From contig JAIQDT010000027.1 of NCBI GenBank assembly GCA_021521415.1, positions 3,805,001-3,869,000 of the forward strand: a stretch of 64,000 nt of DNA, in the 5' to 3' direction. Made by a program: the position numbers and the translations under genes. The notes beneath the pieces were generated by a model that was given only the letters and a program-made list of their open reading frames with translations, searched no databases and had not been told where the DNA came from. The stretch's first letter is position 1. Each line of letters starts with the position of its first letter. Below, one piece after another: positions 34,929 through 47,117 of this stretch. This DNA is from Bidens hawaiensis. Its lineage: Eukaryota; Streptophyta; Magnoliopsida; Asterales; Asteraceae.

Positions 34929-35453
34929 TTAGAATCTTGTCACTGCAAAATAACGGGTTGATGCCTTTGATGTCCATAACTTTCCAAGCGATGGCTTTTT
35001 TTTGTGAGATTTAAGAACTTCTAGAAGTCTTTCTTTTTCATCGCTTGAGAGATTAGAGGAAATGATAATTGGAAATTGAGATTTGCTTTCGTGGAAAGTA
35101 TAATCTAGGTGTTTGGGTAATTCCTTAAGTTCTAAAGTAGGTGGATCTTCAACAGAAGGTTTGGCTTTAGGTTCTACATCTCTATTTACTTCTTCAAATG
35201 TTTTTTCGGAGTTGCTTTCTTCTTCCTCCACAGCTTGATTTTCTTTATTGACATAATGTGCTTTTTCTTCATTCACTTGTGTGTCACATGCTTCTTTATC
35301 AATTGTTTTCCTTAACTGATAGCTCACTATTGATTCGTATATATACAGGAAGTATGCAGAATCATCTATGTACTGCAGGTGTTTCATCGACTTTCCTATG
35401 TCACAAGTTGCTTCTATGAGTGCTCTAGCGGTCTCTAAGAACGGTCTGAACAT
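34929..35453 (-). pseudogene. Athila protease-RT linker region
   Basis: An open stretch of 174 codons rich in E, K and S, with PTLELKELPKHLDY and FPIIISSNLSSDEKERLLE, the segment that precedes the RT domain in Athila-type polyproteins. It begins in a region of small tandem duplications (35413-35572). Confidence 0.75.
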
Positions 35454-35572
35454 CTATGAGTGCTCTAGCGGTGAGTTACCATAAGCATGAGTTTTCCATA
35501 AGTTACCATAAGCATGAGTTTTCCGGTGCAAACATCTATGAGTGCTCTAGCGGTCTCTAAGAACGGTCTTTA
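35413..35572. repeat. Small interleaved tandem duplications in Athila pol
   Basis: ACATCTATGAGTGCTCTAGC occurs three times (the first copy is imperfect at its start) and GTTACCATAAGCATGAGTTT twice within 160 bp. The pattern suggests two rounds of local duplication after the element died. Confidence 0.85.
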
Positions 35573-35579
35573 TAAGATA

Positions 35580-36230
35580 AGGGGTACATAAGTGTCTTCA
35601 TCCATGTCTAGAATAATGAAGTCGACTGGAAAGACAAACTTGTTGATCTTGACTAGCATGTTCTCAACTATGCCTCTTGGGTATTTCACTTATCTATCGG
35701 CTAGTTGAATGCTCATACGGGTTGGAGTAGGTTCTCCGAGTCCTAACTTGGAGAAAATCGTATAAGGCATGAAGTTAATGTTGGTTCCTAAATCGGCTAA
35801 GGCATTGATGATAAACAAGTTTCCTATCAAACAGGGGACACTGAAACTTCATGGGTCGGTCATCTTCTTTGGAAGCTTGTTTTAGAGAATGGTAGAACAG
35901 TCTTCATTGAGTATCACGTGGGATAACTCTTCAAGCTTTCTAAATAGGCTAAGGCATTGTTGACAAACAAGTTTCCTATCAAACAGAGGATAGTGAAACT
36001 TCCTGGGTCACTCATGTTCTTTTGAAGCTTGTTTTGGAGAATAGCAGAGCATTCTTCATTATCACGTGGGATAACTCTTTTATATTACTTTTGTTGGATA
36101 AAACTTTGTAAAGGAACTTTTCATGTTTTGGCATTTGTGAAATAGCTTCTATGAATGGAAGGTTAATATGCAGTTGCTTAAAGAGTTATAGAAATTTGCC
36201 ATATTGCGCCTCCATCTTTTCATGCTTTAG
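35580..36230 (-). pseudogene. Athila aspartic protease region, with internal duplication
   Basis: Minus-strand fragments read FPVDFIILDMDEDTYVPLIL (35580-35640) and, upstream, ALADLGTNINFMPYTIFSKL (about 35750-35815). The active site would be DLG in place of the commoner DTG or DSG, as in Athila proteins known to me. A segment of about 130 bp occurs twice in tandem (35795-35930 and 35948-36078), which destroys the frame. No intact product is possible. Confidence 0.75.
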
Positions 36231-37830
36231 GCGAGCTGGATAAGGAATTTGTGGAACATATGGTTTCACAGGGTTTTTTGACAGTTTTAGGAATAGGTTG
36301 AGTGTCAAGTGTGTCATGAACCTTAGTCTCACTTTCAAACTGGATATGTCTGAATGGTGAATTGTTTATGGCTGTTATGCCACTTCTTAGGGTTACGACA
36401 TTGGCTTGAGCGTTGGGATTGGTAATGGTCTTACTAGGGAGTCCTCCGAGTGTTCTCTCAGACAGTAGCTGGGCTAACTGACCTACCTGGTTTTTAATGT
36501 TTTGCAACAAAGCCTTTTGGTTCCTTAGCTCCACTTCATTCTTCATGAATCAGTCCTCGGTCAATTTTTTTGAAGCGTCAATACTTACTATGAGTTGTGT
36601 CAGTAGTGCCTCCACGATAGGTCTACTACTTGATTGTTGACTAGTATATGTACCTTGGTTCTGGTATGAAGGTTTAGGTTGAGAGAGTTGGTTTTAATTG
36701 AAGGGTCTTCTATAAAAACTTGACGAGACTTGATTGTTAGCTCCGTCCCACCAGCTGAAGTCCGGATGGTTTCTCCAACCAGGATTGTAATTGTTGCCAT
36801 AAGTGTTATTTTGTCGGCTTACAAAATCGCATTCTTAGATTTTCATACTTTGAAAGCATTTAACCTTATGATGTCCCCCGCACCTATCAAATTTCGCCAT
36901 TGCTTTGATTAGCTTAGACTAAAGCTACTCAGATTTCTTCGAGAGGGACTCAAATTGTGCAGAGATGAAGGTGCTATTAACGACATGGTGTATGCCTTTG
37001 TGTGATAAGGTTGATCATGGTGGATTATAGGTAAAGATTTTCTTGGAAACTTTTTCTAAGATCTCGAATGCCTCATTTGGTAATTTGGTACCGAGATCTC
37101 CACCAGCGACTTGAACGTGCTTGTTTGTTTTGGCAAGTTTGAGTGTCGAAGAAAGTTTGTACTTGAAGCCATTTTTTCAATCCATGGTGTGGACATCGTC
37201 GAAGGAGGTTCTTGTATCTCTCCCAAGCTGCGTGTAGTGACTCGTCTTCATCTGTCCGGAAACCGGTGAAGCTGGCACGGTACTTGGAAGTTGGGTGTAA
37301 AGCATTTTAGAAGGAATTGCTCCACCATATTTCCCCAATAAGTGATGGTTCCATATGTAAAAGATTCAAGCCATTCCAAAGCATTGCCTCGGAGCAAAAA
37401 TGGAAAGAGTTTAAGTCTAACTTGATCTTTCGAGCACTGTTGAATTTTTAAAGTTCTACATATTCGAAGGAATCGGGAAATATGAGATAACGGGTCTTCG
37501 TCAAGAAGTCCATGGAATTGGAAGGAATTTTCGATCATATGAATGATACTAGATTTTATTTCGAAGTACTTCGGGTGGTGCAACGCTATATCCATAGCCG
37601 TCGAGTATCGGCTTGCCATATTGGATCATGTTTATCTCGTTATTTAGTTCTGCCATCATAGGCTATTCTTGGTTCTCCTTAGTTGATGTATCTTCCTCCG
37701 GTTCGTCCTTAACTCCTTTGGTTGCTATACGTTCCTGAGTGCGTTTTCTTTGGTGGAAGTGGCGTTGAGGTTCGAAAAGTAGTGAAATGAGGTCAAGAGT
37801 AGATTTAGAGGACATACACTAACTAAGAAA
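36220..37830 (-). pseudogene. Athila gag, decayed
   Basis: The capsid domain is open at 37619-37248 (IENSFQFHGLLDEDPLSHIS, then RLKLFPFLLRGNALEWLES), the retrotrans_gag pattern. The C-terminal part is at 36546-36220 (LLQNIKNQVGQLAQLLSERT). Between them lie stops and frame changes. The start codon is not clear; a candidate start of the reading lies near 37815. Gag would form the particle shell. Confidence 0.85.
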
Positions 37831-37951
37831 GTAAGGATCTAAAAGTACCACTTAAAAATTTAAATTAAGATAAGCAACTTATCAACTAGAAAGATAAACT
37901 AAAAATGCAAAATAAAGAAGATAGAAATATATTGTTGGAATTTTTAATAGG

Positions 37952-37982
<31 letters not shown>

Positions 37983-38056
37983 CTTTACTATATATTATAT
38001 ATATAATAAACAAGGTTTAATAAATACTCGGATTTTTTGTAAAAATTCACTGTGTG
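37831..38056 (-). other. Athila leader
   Basis: AT-rich untranslated sequence between the primer-binding site and gag. It contains an (AT)n run. No ORF or other motif is seen. Confidence 0.6.
37957..37982. repeat. (AT)13 microsatellite
   Basis: A perfect AT dinucleotide run of 26 bp in the Athila leader, followed by more imperfect TA-rich sequence to about 38010. Confidence 0.95.
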
Positions 38057-38074
38057 TCCCTTGCAACGTCGCAA
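38057..38074 (-). other. Degenerate Athila primer-binding site
   Basis: On the minus strand the site matches the tRNA-Asp-type primer site of Athila elements (as I recall it) at 14 of 18 positions. It lies six bases from the LTR start at 38081. Confidence 0.6.
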
Positions 38075-38080
38075 AAAACT

Positions 38081-38311
38081 TGATGCAATGTGGAAGTAGT
38101 AGAAAAGTGTGTTATTTTTTTTCAAAGGTTTTTTCACACAAAGTTGAGTTTTATATTTATAAAATATGGATCACACACAAATAGGCAAGTGTACCTATCG
38201 TATATGTCGTAGAGTATAGGTAAGAACCAAGTATCGATCCACGGACACACATATAGTGTACTACTTATTCGTTGTATTCATTTAACCGGAAGTAAAGATC
38301 AGTTTTATTTT
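38081..38311 (-). repeat. Athila 5' LTR, first piece
   Basis: This starts TGATGCAATG (plus strand) beside the primer site. It contains the stretch CGATACTTGGTTCTTACC (minus strand) and, next to it, TATACTCTACGACATATACG, which resemble R/U5 parts of Athila-like LTRs. It is interrupted at 38311 by a solo LTR. Confidence 0.65.
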
Positions 38312-40880
38312 TGTCACACCCACAAAATCCACTAACGGAGTTTTACCGTCAGAGGGTGTGAACTAACAGGATCGGAATCATTAGTTATAATCAAACCATA
38401 AAAACGTTTAAATGAAAATAAGTGCGGAAGCGTAAAAACCAAAAGACAAAAGTTGCGTCACGCAGGACGACGTAAAACCCCATAACAACAGTTTAAAATC
38501 AGTTTGCATAAACAAAAGCGTTTTCAAGAAATGCATGATCCTATACCGCGCCCCCGCCTCGGCTACCTGAGAATAACATACTAAAAGTGTCAACACGAGG
38601 TTGGTGAGTTCACAAGTTTATATAAAATAAAGCGTTTAGCGTTTTGCGTTCAGCGTTCTGCGTTCAGCGTTTTGCGTTTACCAGATAGTGTTAAATCAAT
38701 TATATATCGATAGGTAGCTAGCCTATACAACAAGTATTACTAAGTGTTCGACACCGAAGCTGACTGTTTATCAAGTGCCTTGCCACCAGGTCATCCAGAC
38801 CATGGTATGTGTTAGCCAAAATTACACCCGCTCGACCTCCAGTCGAGTTTAGCGTTGGGTGGGGTTTGTCAAACCCAGTAGTACTACTCAACAGTGACTC
38901 GCTATTATCCAAATATTAACCGGTTCGATGTGTAGGACTTCAATTGTTTCGTTTGCCACTTAGCCTTTACAAGTGATATATAATTTACTAACAAAATCTT
39001 AAAAACGTTTTCGGAGTATGTTATCTCCCCCAAGTGAAAAACGTTTAAAACAGTTTAAAAGGGGAAAGTGAAACTCACTGTTTGCGAAGATTTCCCAAAA
39101 ATAAATCACCAAGTGATGCGCGTCACAGAAAACTCTCTCTAGCGTTCTAAAACAAAAAAGAGATTTTCTAAGTGTCGGAACTATTATCGAGTCTCTAGAC
39201 TCGGCACATAACACCTATGCACAAATTACGTTTCGTGTTTCGTTTGTGAATCGTGTGTGACTTAACAAGTACAGTTGTGATACGATACATGTGTGAACGA
39301 TTATTTACGTGTCGTGTATTAATAATGTACATCACTAGCAACTATTCCCCGTAGGGGCAATTTGGTCGAAACACCACAACTATTTAGCAAGTATTCCCCG
39401 CAGGGGCAATTTGGTCAAAACATAACAATTAACTAGCAATTATCATGTTTCATGCATTTTCACAAAATTCAGCAACTAGTTTCACCGAGACAGAAAATCT
39501 ACTTGAAAGATTGTACTATTCCACTAATCATAGCATATCAATTAATTTACCAAAAATCTTCACAAAAGCATACATGAATTAGGTTTCCAGAACATATTTT
39601 ATTATTTTTTTATTACACGTAGATTTCTCACAATGATCAAAACATTACAGCAAGCTCATAACAGTCAAATTCATGCGCAACAGAATGTTATTTGAAATTC
39701 CCGTTAAATGAAAAATCCAACAAATGCAAGACCACTTGGGTTAGGTTCCTAACTCAACAAGTCAACTTCCAGAAGTGGAACCAACCCAATTGGTCTCGTA
39801 GTTCATGAGATATAATTTTTATAAAACAACCTAACAGCAGGTCTCACAACTCAGCTTTGCACAACGTTTTTGTAAAATCATAAAAGTTAACTTTTACACG
39901 TTCAAAAATTGCAAATTTATATTCTTTATAAACTAGACTCAACCTAGTTTACTGTAGTATCAATTATCTCGACCAATTTTTACATTTACACCCCGTTACA
40001 GTCAATTGAACATCAATAACACAATCTGTCCAGAAACTGTTTGCATCCAAACTCAACATATTAACTATCTATGGACCATAATTCATTCATATGACATTAT
40101 AGACACCATAATCACTATCCATTCACATCAAGTACACATCACATACATGATTACGGTTTTGCTTGAACTAAAATCAAAGAAACAAACGATTAACATGCAA
40201 TAACATCAATACTAGTTATCAATTCAACAATCAATACATCTTTCAATCATCATCTAATCAAAACAAGTCATATGAACATCATATATATAATTTCCAGATT
40301 CTAGGGTTTATAATTATACATTCAAAGGCACAAAAATAAGCAAGAGGAAGGTAGAAGATGACTAGAATCGGATGTAGGATGCTTCAATTGTGAAAAACAA
40401 GATCAAAAATCAAGAGATATGTGTGTGTGTGCGAGTCGATTGTGAGGAGAGGGGAGGGAGTAGGCTGCCGTCAATTGTGAGGGAGAGGAGAGAAAGAGAT
40501 TAGGGTTCTAGGTTAATATTAATAATAACAAGATGTTACACTTTAGTCCCTCAACTTTTAATTGTTACTTTTCTAGCTTAATTAACTAGTTCTTGTTTCT
40601 TGTCTAGCATCACACATAATATAATCAAGTAACACATATGTTAACACATAATTATCACATAATTATTGTTTTGACGTTTTTCGTTTATTCACCAATTGTT
40701 TGCGTCAACTCGTTTGCGTTTCGGTGCAATTCCCGAAAGACTACACATGTAGTAAGTGTCAAGCGTCATTTAAACACTAGTTTAAATGTAATGAGGTGTG
40801 CGTTATAGATTCAGAAATCTTTAGGTTTGAATTGACGGAGTTGAGTTAACGGAGTTAACCTGAAATTGACGATTGTCACA
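38312..40880 (-). repeat. Tekay-like solo LTR
   Basis: 2569 bp from TGTCACACCC to ATTGTCACA, flanked by ATTTT on both sides (38307-38311, 40881-40885). On the minus strand it ends GGGTGTGACA, like the gypsy A LTR end GGGGTGTTACA. It also shares with the gypsy A LTR (12770-12840) a reversed stretch around 'tagtactac...ggtttgtcaaacccag'. No coding sequence is inside, so it is a product of LTR-LTR recombination. A small GCGTT(C/T)(A/T)G-type tandem lies at 38636-38680. Confidence 0.85.
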
Positions 40881-40885
40881 ATTTT

Positions 40886-41086
40886 GGTTTTTAGTGAATA
40901 AGTTCTAAGAGAAATAAAATAAAAGACAATATTTTTGGGTTTTTAAATTTGAAGGTGGAAAGAAAATCATAGATAAAAGGGTATCATCTTGGTTAAAACT
41001 CTTCTTAACTAGGTTTGATAGTTGAGTAGTAAAATGTGACCTAGAGTTTGTTATGGTGATTAAATGTGAGAATAACATAGTTAGTC
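40886..41086 (-). repeat. Athila 5' LTR, second piece
   Basis: 201 bp of unique sequence between the solo LTR and M2. It ends with TAGTC (41082-41086), the target duplicated by M2. Confidence 0.6.
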
Positions 41087-42294
41087 TGTCAGGCCCCTCG
41101 ATTTCAGCTGGATCTTACTTAATCATGTCATAACTCACACAGATTAATGTGCCGACAAGAGAGTTAATGACGGGTTGCTATATTTAGAAAGATATCCGTT
41201 TGTTAAAGGTGGAATCAGTAACAAACGTATGGTTGCAATGAATAATCAAAGGTAGAAAGCACACACAGGATTCACCCAAAAGATTTCCATCTATATAATT
41301 TTCATCATACAAAGTGGATAATCGATTTAGGATTTTAGGAATCCTGTGACAGCCGTCACACGATATATTCTATCTCAATAAATGTGTCTGTCTATCCTTA
41401 TTGTGCCCCCTTGAAGACGTGCCTTAAACATTCTATTTATAGGCCTGCCAACCTAGGACAGCTGTCATTCCTTTTAGAAACCCTAAATACAATCAAACAT
41501 ATTCAAAATAAACTAAGTGTAAAACAAGTTTTCCGGGTAGGCTTTTCATAAATCTTCATTTTCCGAGTACGCTGTGTACTCTGCCATCCTTCAGGACTTG
41601 GTAACATAGAAGTGTACTCGAAATCAGTTTCCGGGTAAACTTTACTTGAAGAGTATTTTACCAAGTAAAATACTCACCGGGTAGACATCAGTCTTCTTGG
41701 CTTTGTCAAACTTTGCCCGACAAATCCTTATGAGCAACCTTGTTCTTCAATGATCCATTTCAGCTCTTTGCTATAAAATAACTTATTAGCAAAGTGTACT
41801 CGGGAGTACTGTTCCTTGCTTGAGCTGAACCTTGCCCGATATTACTTAGAGATATTCCTTTAGATCATCAAGCATACTTGGACCATACTTATTAATGAAT
41901 ACCTTGCCCGGTCTTCCAATCACTTGGCTTCTTGGACTTGGTTAACCAAACCTTACTCGGAAGAGTAATATACTTGGCTCTGAAGAACAGACTTGCTTGA
42001 TAAAGTGAACCTTGCTCGGATTTACATAAACTAGTGTACCTTGCCCGGCAATGCAATAATGTGCAAACCCTGCTTGGATATCCACTAAAGAAGAATTCTT
42101 GAAGTAAACCTTGCCCGATAGACAAAATATCATACCCGGCTAAGTAAAACCTTGCTCGGATGTCTAAGGTGTGCCCTGATCCATACTTAGTGAATTCTGA
42201 TGAGGTTGAGAAGATTCCAATATTCCATATACTTCATTCTGGTCAAATCTTTGACTCAACAATCTCCCCCTTAGGTCAATTGTTTGACTCAACA
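41087..42294 (-). repeat. 3' LTR of M2
   Basis: 1208 bp, TGTCAGGCCCCTCG to TTTGACTCAACA on the plus strand, the partner of 58129-59321. Just inside the U3 end (42261-42272) is a second copy of the polypurine tract followed again by TGTTGAGTCAAA (minus strand). Confidence 0.93.
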
Positions 42295-42307
42295 ATCTCC
42301 CCCTAGA
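42295..42307 (-). other. Polypurine tract of M2
   Basis: Minus-strand TCTAGGGGGAGAT directly before the LTR start TGTTGAGTC. Confidence 0.85.
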
Positions 42308-42461
42308 TTGGAACACCTCAGCTGACCCAAAACATTTCTATGGTTACTTACACTTAGCAAAAATACACATCAAATCAAAAACCAAAATTACATATTCAAA
42401 TAACATAAGCAAATTACATAATCAGAAAGTTGTCCGAAGACATTACTAAACAAAGCCTATT

Positions 42462-43661
42462 CTATTGATCTTGTCTCTTTCTTGCATTATGAATGGCTTG
42501 TCTTCGATTGATTATCTCTGAAGCAGCTTTCATTTTGAAGATATTGAGGGCTTGGTAGTGAATGTGACTTTCTGGTATAGCCAAATCCCTTATATCCATC
42601 AAGTCCTCATTGTGCAGGCATGTCAAGTCTTCATCTTTCTTAATGATCCCCAGTATTTTTTCATCAGAGTTTCTCAGTACAAAATGATCATCATCTTCTT
42701 TGTACTCAATTTCAGTTATAATGCCATTCTTCTGTACTGTGTAGTTGGGGCGTCTCATTCTTCTTCCCATACTTATACAAGTATTCATGTTGGACAATGG
42801 ATTCTCATCTCTGAAGGTCATCTGAAAGTCTCTTTCAGCTATGTCCATTCTTTTCAGCTTTGCAGTCCTTTTTGACTTGTGAGACTGAATCAACCTCCAG
42901 CTCCTCTTTTCTTTTAAGAATTTGAATCCCTTTCCAGCTTCTTCATACAAGTATTTTGACAGATCATTCATCTGTCTACCTGCCAATCTGCTTCTGTTTC
43001 TGTAATCATACAATCTGAGAGTGGCCATTCTATCCAACTGTTCTTCATTGTAGTCACGAAAGTCACTCCTAACCACAATCTCTCTCAGCAATCTGCTTTC
43101 CATAATCACTTTTAAAGATTCAGTAACTGAGTCAAAGAACAGTTCCCTAGGAAGATCCACATCAGACTGTGGTCTTGTTGTTCTTTGTTGTGCAGAACTG
43201 CTTGATTCATCTCTTCCTCCTTGATCTCTTCCTCCTCTTGGAAATCTTCTTGAAATAGGAGGCCTGAAGGGAATGGACTTCTTTGGTTTGCTAGGCCTCA
43301 ATTTAAAGACATTAATGTATATAGCCTCAACCATTTCTGTTGGTAGATTGGCAAGTTCAACAACATTGTGTCCTGCTGCTTTAAGTTCTTTTAACATTTT
43401 ATCCATGCCAGGAGTTCTTGCCAATCCAGCAGGTACAAACCTACCATCCGCATAGTATCTTGGGTTCTCTCCTTCCCTTAGGGCTTTTTCCCATTCATCC
43501 TTTTTAATATAAAAGAGGTATTTCAAATCCTCCTTTTCCAAGACATTGAAGTCTGCTTCACTCATTCCTCTTTGATTTATCATTATGTTTCTTAGAATGT
43601 TTATCATTTTTTTCATTTTCCCAAGGGAGAAATGGTTCATCCTCAGGTTCAGGTTTCGCAT
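42462..43661 (-). pseudogene. Post-pol ORF block of M2, C-terminal part
   Basis: About 390 codons, entered by a frame change near 43560-43580 from the middle part. It is basic and R/K-rich. It opens with a conserved-looking segment, EADFNVLEKEDLKYLFYIKK, then WEKALREGENPRYYADGRF. After a low-complexity link it ends with HFVLRNSDEKILGIIKKDED, DLMDIRDLAIPESHIHYQAL and a lysine/arginine-rich tail. The closing segment resembles the end of the broken ORF at 18-1171. No membrane segment, signal peptide or enzyme motif is seen. Function unknown. Confidence 0.6.
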
Positions 43662-45911
43662 CTGTAGGAGCAGAGGTTTCAGCTGATTTGTCTTGTTCTT
43701 TTTCCTTCTCCCTCAGAGTTTGAATTCTTCTTCTTTTAGCTTGGGGTTCATAAGTTGCTTCAGCCTGTTTGGTAGAGCTCTCAGCTTGGACCCTTTTCAA
43801 TTTTTCTTTTCTTTTCAGTTTGTTGTATTGGTCCAACACTAATTCTCTGGATAAATGTTCAACAATCTCAGGCTTCATACCTCTTTCCAGTAAATAACCA
43901 CACATGCCTTCAAACTTTTTCTTCAACTCCTCCAACTTTTCCAGTTTCTCATTTTCTTTCACACATTTTTCAATCACCTTTTCTCTTTCACTGTTATAGA
44001 GATCATGGAGTTTATCAAAAGTAAAGTGAGACAAATCCTTTTCAGAATAGTTGTGCCTTCTGAGATAATCTCTGTATTTCTGGGCATCTCTATTCTTTTG
44101 TTGCATAAGCTTCTTGAGAGTATTATTTTCTTCTTCTAATCTCTGCTTCAATTCATCATCATTCATAGCAGCCAGAGTTTCAAAGCTTATACCAAATCTT
44201 CTTAACTTTATCACCAATGGATTTTTCTTTTTAGCTTCCAACACACTCAGCTCAATGTTTGCCCTACGTTCATCAGTCATTTCCACATGTAGGGACACAA
44301 CATTGGCAGCTTTGACATTCTTTCCTTGATCATTCTCAGGATCATCATCATTATCATCAGAATCCTCAGATTCATCCTCTTCTTCAGTTAAATCAATCAT
44401 GGCATCAATTTTTGGTTCATCAGAAGGTGGATGATCTGGTTCATTTCTGGTTGACACATCAGGGACACCTGGAATCTTTTGTCCTGGTCGTAGTGTCTGC
44501 AAAGGAATTGCCCTTATGGGACTTGCTTCATCATCTGGTGTTTCAACAAAATACTGGTTTTTATCATCCCACTTTCCTCTTTTAGCAGATCTTTCTTGTT
44601 CAGTTTGCTCAGCTGCCCTCTTTCTTCTCGTATAAATTTTGGCAAATATGTTGACTTTCTCAGCAAATTCTTCTTTTAGTTTAGAAAGCCTTTCTCTTTT
44701 CTGATTGAGTGTTTCATAAGGCTCAGGCACATTTACCCTTTCTGACCAACTGTCAGTGGGATTCTTCTTCAGATCTTCTTTTACCTGTTCAGTCCATTTC
44801 TTGGCAGCCATTGAAGCAATGGACTCACCAATTTCTTCTTCAATAATCAGACCAGTATTCAAGTTGGTTGGTTTAGCAGTTTCTAATTGTTGACTTTGAG
44901 ACTGGAACTTGCTAACCACCATAGCTAGGGAATTGTCAACTTCCTCAGCTCTATTCATCATAATCAATTCTTCAATCATCTCCTGATCAGCCACATCATC
45001 AATCATTTCTTTTGCAAGATTGGCTTGTTTGATCAAGATCTCCTGCTCTGCCATTTCTTCAGGAGTTAAGGTTTTTTTCTCCCTTTCCATTGATTCTCTG
45101 ATAATTCTTTCTTGTTCCCTTAAGGCAGCATCAGCAGCAATAGCATCATCTCTAAATAATACATCCTTTTCAGGATATGCCTTAACAGGCTCTTCTTCTG
45201 TAACTTTTGTTTTTCCTTTGTCCATCCTTTTCTTTAACTCTTCTTCACTTTCTTGAGGGAAATTATCAATTTCTTTTTCAAGTTCATCCATCTCATCATC
45301 AAACTCTACTGTCTTGGAGCATTCTGCTTATTCATTTTCTGGTTCAGTGAGCACAATCTCCTCAGTAGCAGTATCTTCATCATTCATCGCTTCAGTGTCT
45401 ACTTCTGTAAGTATGTCAGTCAAGACATAAGTAGCTATGTCAGTAGGAGTATCAGTGGCCATATCAGTGATAGCCACATTTTCTTCTGTATTTATCTCTT
45501 CAATCCTTTCCTCTGTCTCAACCTGCTCTTCAACATTTATCTTTTCAATTTCATTCACTTTCTCAACAGTCTCTTCATCTCTTCTTTCATCAATGTAATC
45601 ATAGTCTTGTTCTGCACCCTCAGACATATCTCCTTCATACTCATCATCATCAATCCTCATTCCATCACTGCTTTCCTCTCCATCATCATACACATTCACA
45701 ATCAACTTTAAAGCATCAGCAGTCTCTGCAACTGTTACATTTTCTTCATCATTTCCACCTGAGACAGTTGGCATAGATACATTCTCCCCCTGTTTTGGGG
45801 CAGCTGAGGTCTTCTCAACCTCCTGCTCCAGGGTTTGAATTCTCAAATTTGCTTCTACTAGTCTCTTCAACAACATAACATTTTCCTCAGTTACTTCCTC
45901 ATTCCTTCTTC
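43558..45911 (-). pseudogene. Post-pol ORF block of M2, central coiled-coil part
   Basis: Frame 45876-45328 continues into 45291-43558 after a single in-frame TAA near 45328, so this was one frame of about 780 codons. It is dominated by E, K and D, with heptad-like stretches (NLRIQTLEQEVEKTS, LEEENNTLKKLMQQKNRDAQ, ENEKLEKLEELKKKFEG) and several K/R clusters, for example AKRRRIQTLREKEKEQ. Long coiled coils and possible nuclear localisation signals are the only features. The family is unknown to me. It joins the N-terminal part by a frame change near 45905-45912. Confidence 0.6.
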
Positions 45912-47117
45912 TCAGTCATCATTTTCTTTTAATAAGGTCAGTAGGTCACTATCAGTTTGTGGTGTTGTAGGTGGTGATGTGGTGAAATGTTCATAATCAG
46001 GTTGTTCTTGATTTGAAATGTGGGATTGAAATATGGATGGTGGTGTTTGTGGTGGTGGGGATGTATGTGTAGATGTTTCTGGTTGGCATAAGGTTAGGAT
46101 TTGTGGTTGTGTGTTAGTGATCTGGTGTGGTGGAGTTTGTGGTGGTGATGGAATAATTGGTTGTTCATTGTGCTCAAGTTTCTCCCCCTGAATAGGTGCA
46201 AAAACTTCAATATTCACTTCGTCTCCTCCTTCATCTCCATTACCATCTCCATCATCAGATTTTCCATCATCATCACTGTCATCATCCTCTCTTCCTTCCT
46301 CCTCTGAGCTTAACTCAGGTACTGGCATCACTTGCAAGTCATGGTCCAATAACCATGGCAATATCTCAAATGGAACATTAGAGTTGTATGTATTTGAGAC
46401 ACCTAGATTTTTGATTCTTCTATATGTGTCAGGGTCTTGCAGTTGGTGTGTAGTTCCAACAGTGGGTAGATCTTGAAGCTCACTATTGAAGATTATCTGT
46501 AGGAATCTTGGATATTGTAAAAATCTTTTTCTTTCAGGCTTCTTCAGATTTCCTACTAATCCTTCAAATATCATCTTAGAGAAATTGAAGGGCAGATCAT
46601 ATATAATCCCAACTGTGGCATTTGCCAAGTCGTGACTCATCAAGGTCCATGATCCCTTTCTTGGAGCAAATCCATGTATAACATGGTGAATAAGAAATCT
46701 GTACAGCATAGGAAACATGCCCTTCTGAAACTGTCCATCATGAACATTTCCTTGATAACCCATTGTCTCTTCAAATATTTTCATCAGGTGGGGTGTGCTG
46801 AAGTTTATTAAGTTGTGATCACCATCATTCAACCGGAGACATCTTCTTTTCATTCTCTCTGTAATATGTATCTCTTGTCTAGCCACGGTTGCCTCGATTC
46901 TTTTTCCATTTATGTCCTCAACCAATTCTGCAGATCTCCAGAAATCCAAGGAGTGATTTCTATAAATTACAGGGCTTTCAGTGAATGCGAAACTGACATT
47001 GGACCGAGCCATCCATGTTATCATCCTAACCATCGGCTCATTGTCAGGTGTGACTTGTAGAAGTGCATACATATTATGTTTTGGTTCGAAGACATACTTG
47101 GGTTCATCGTCTGCCAT
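45912..47117 (-). pseudogene. Post-pol ORF block of M2, N-terminal globular part
   Basis: 401 codons from ATG 47117 (MADDEPKYVFEPKHNMYALL). About 260 residues look globular: mixed composition, aromatic-rich, with WMARSNVSFAFTESPVIYR, MLYRFLIHHVIHGFAPRKGS and FLQYPRFLQIIFNSEL. An acidic run (EEEGREDDDSDDDGKSDDGD) and a P/T/Q-rich tail follow (PPQTPPHQITNTQPQ). Similar proteins are common in plant genome annotations near Ty1/copia elements, usually unnamed. Sirevirus post-pol ORFs are often called envelope-like, but I see no signal peptide or membrane anchor here, so I keep the function open. Confidence 0.65.

Noticed and set aside
42462..47117. Calling the M2 post-pol block an envelope gene
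   Set aside because: No signal peptide, cleavage site or membrane anchor is visible. Only the position fits.
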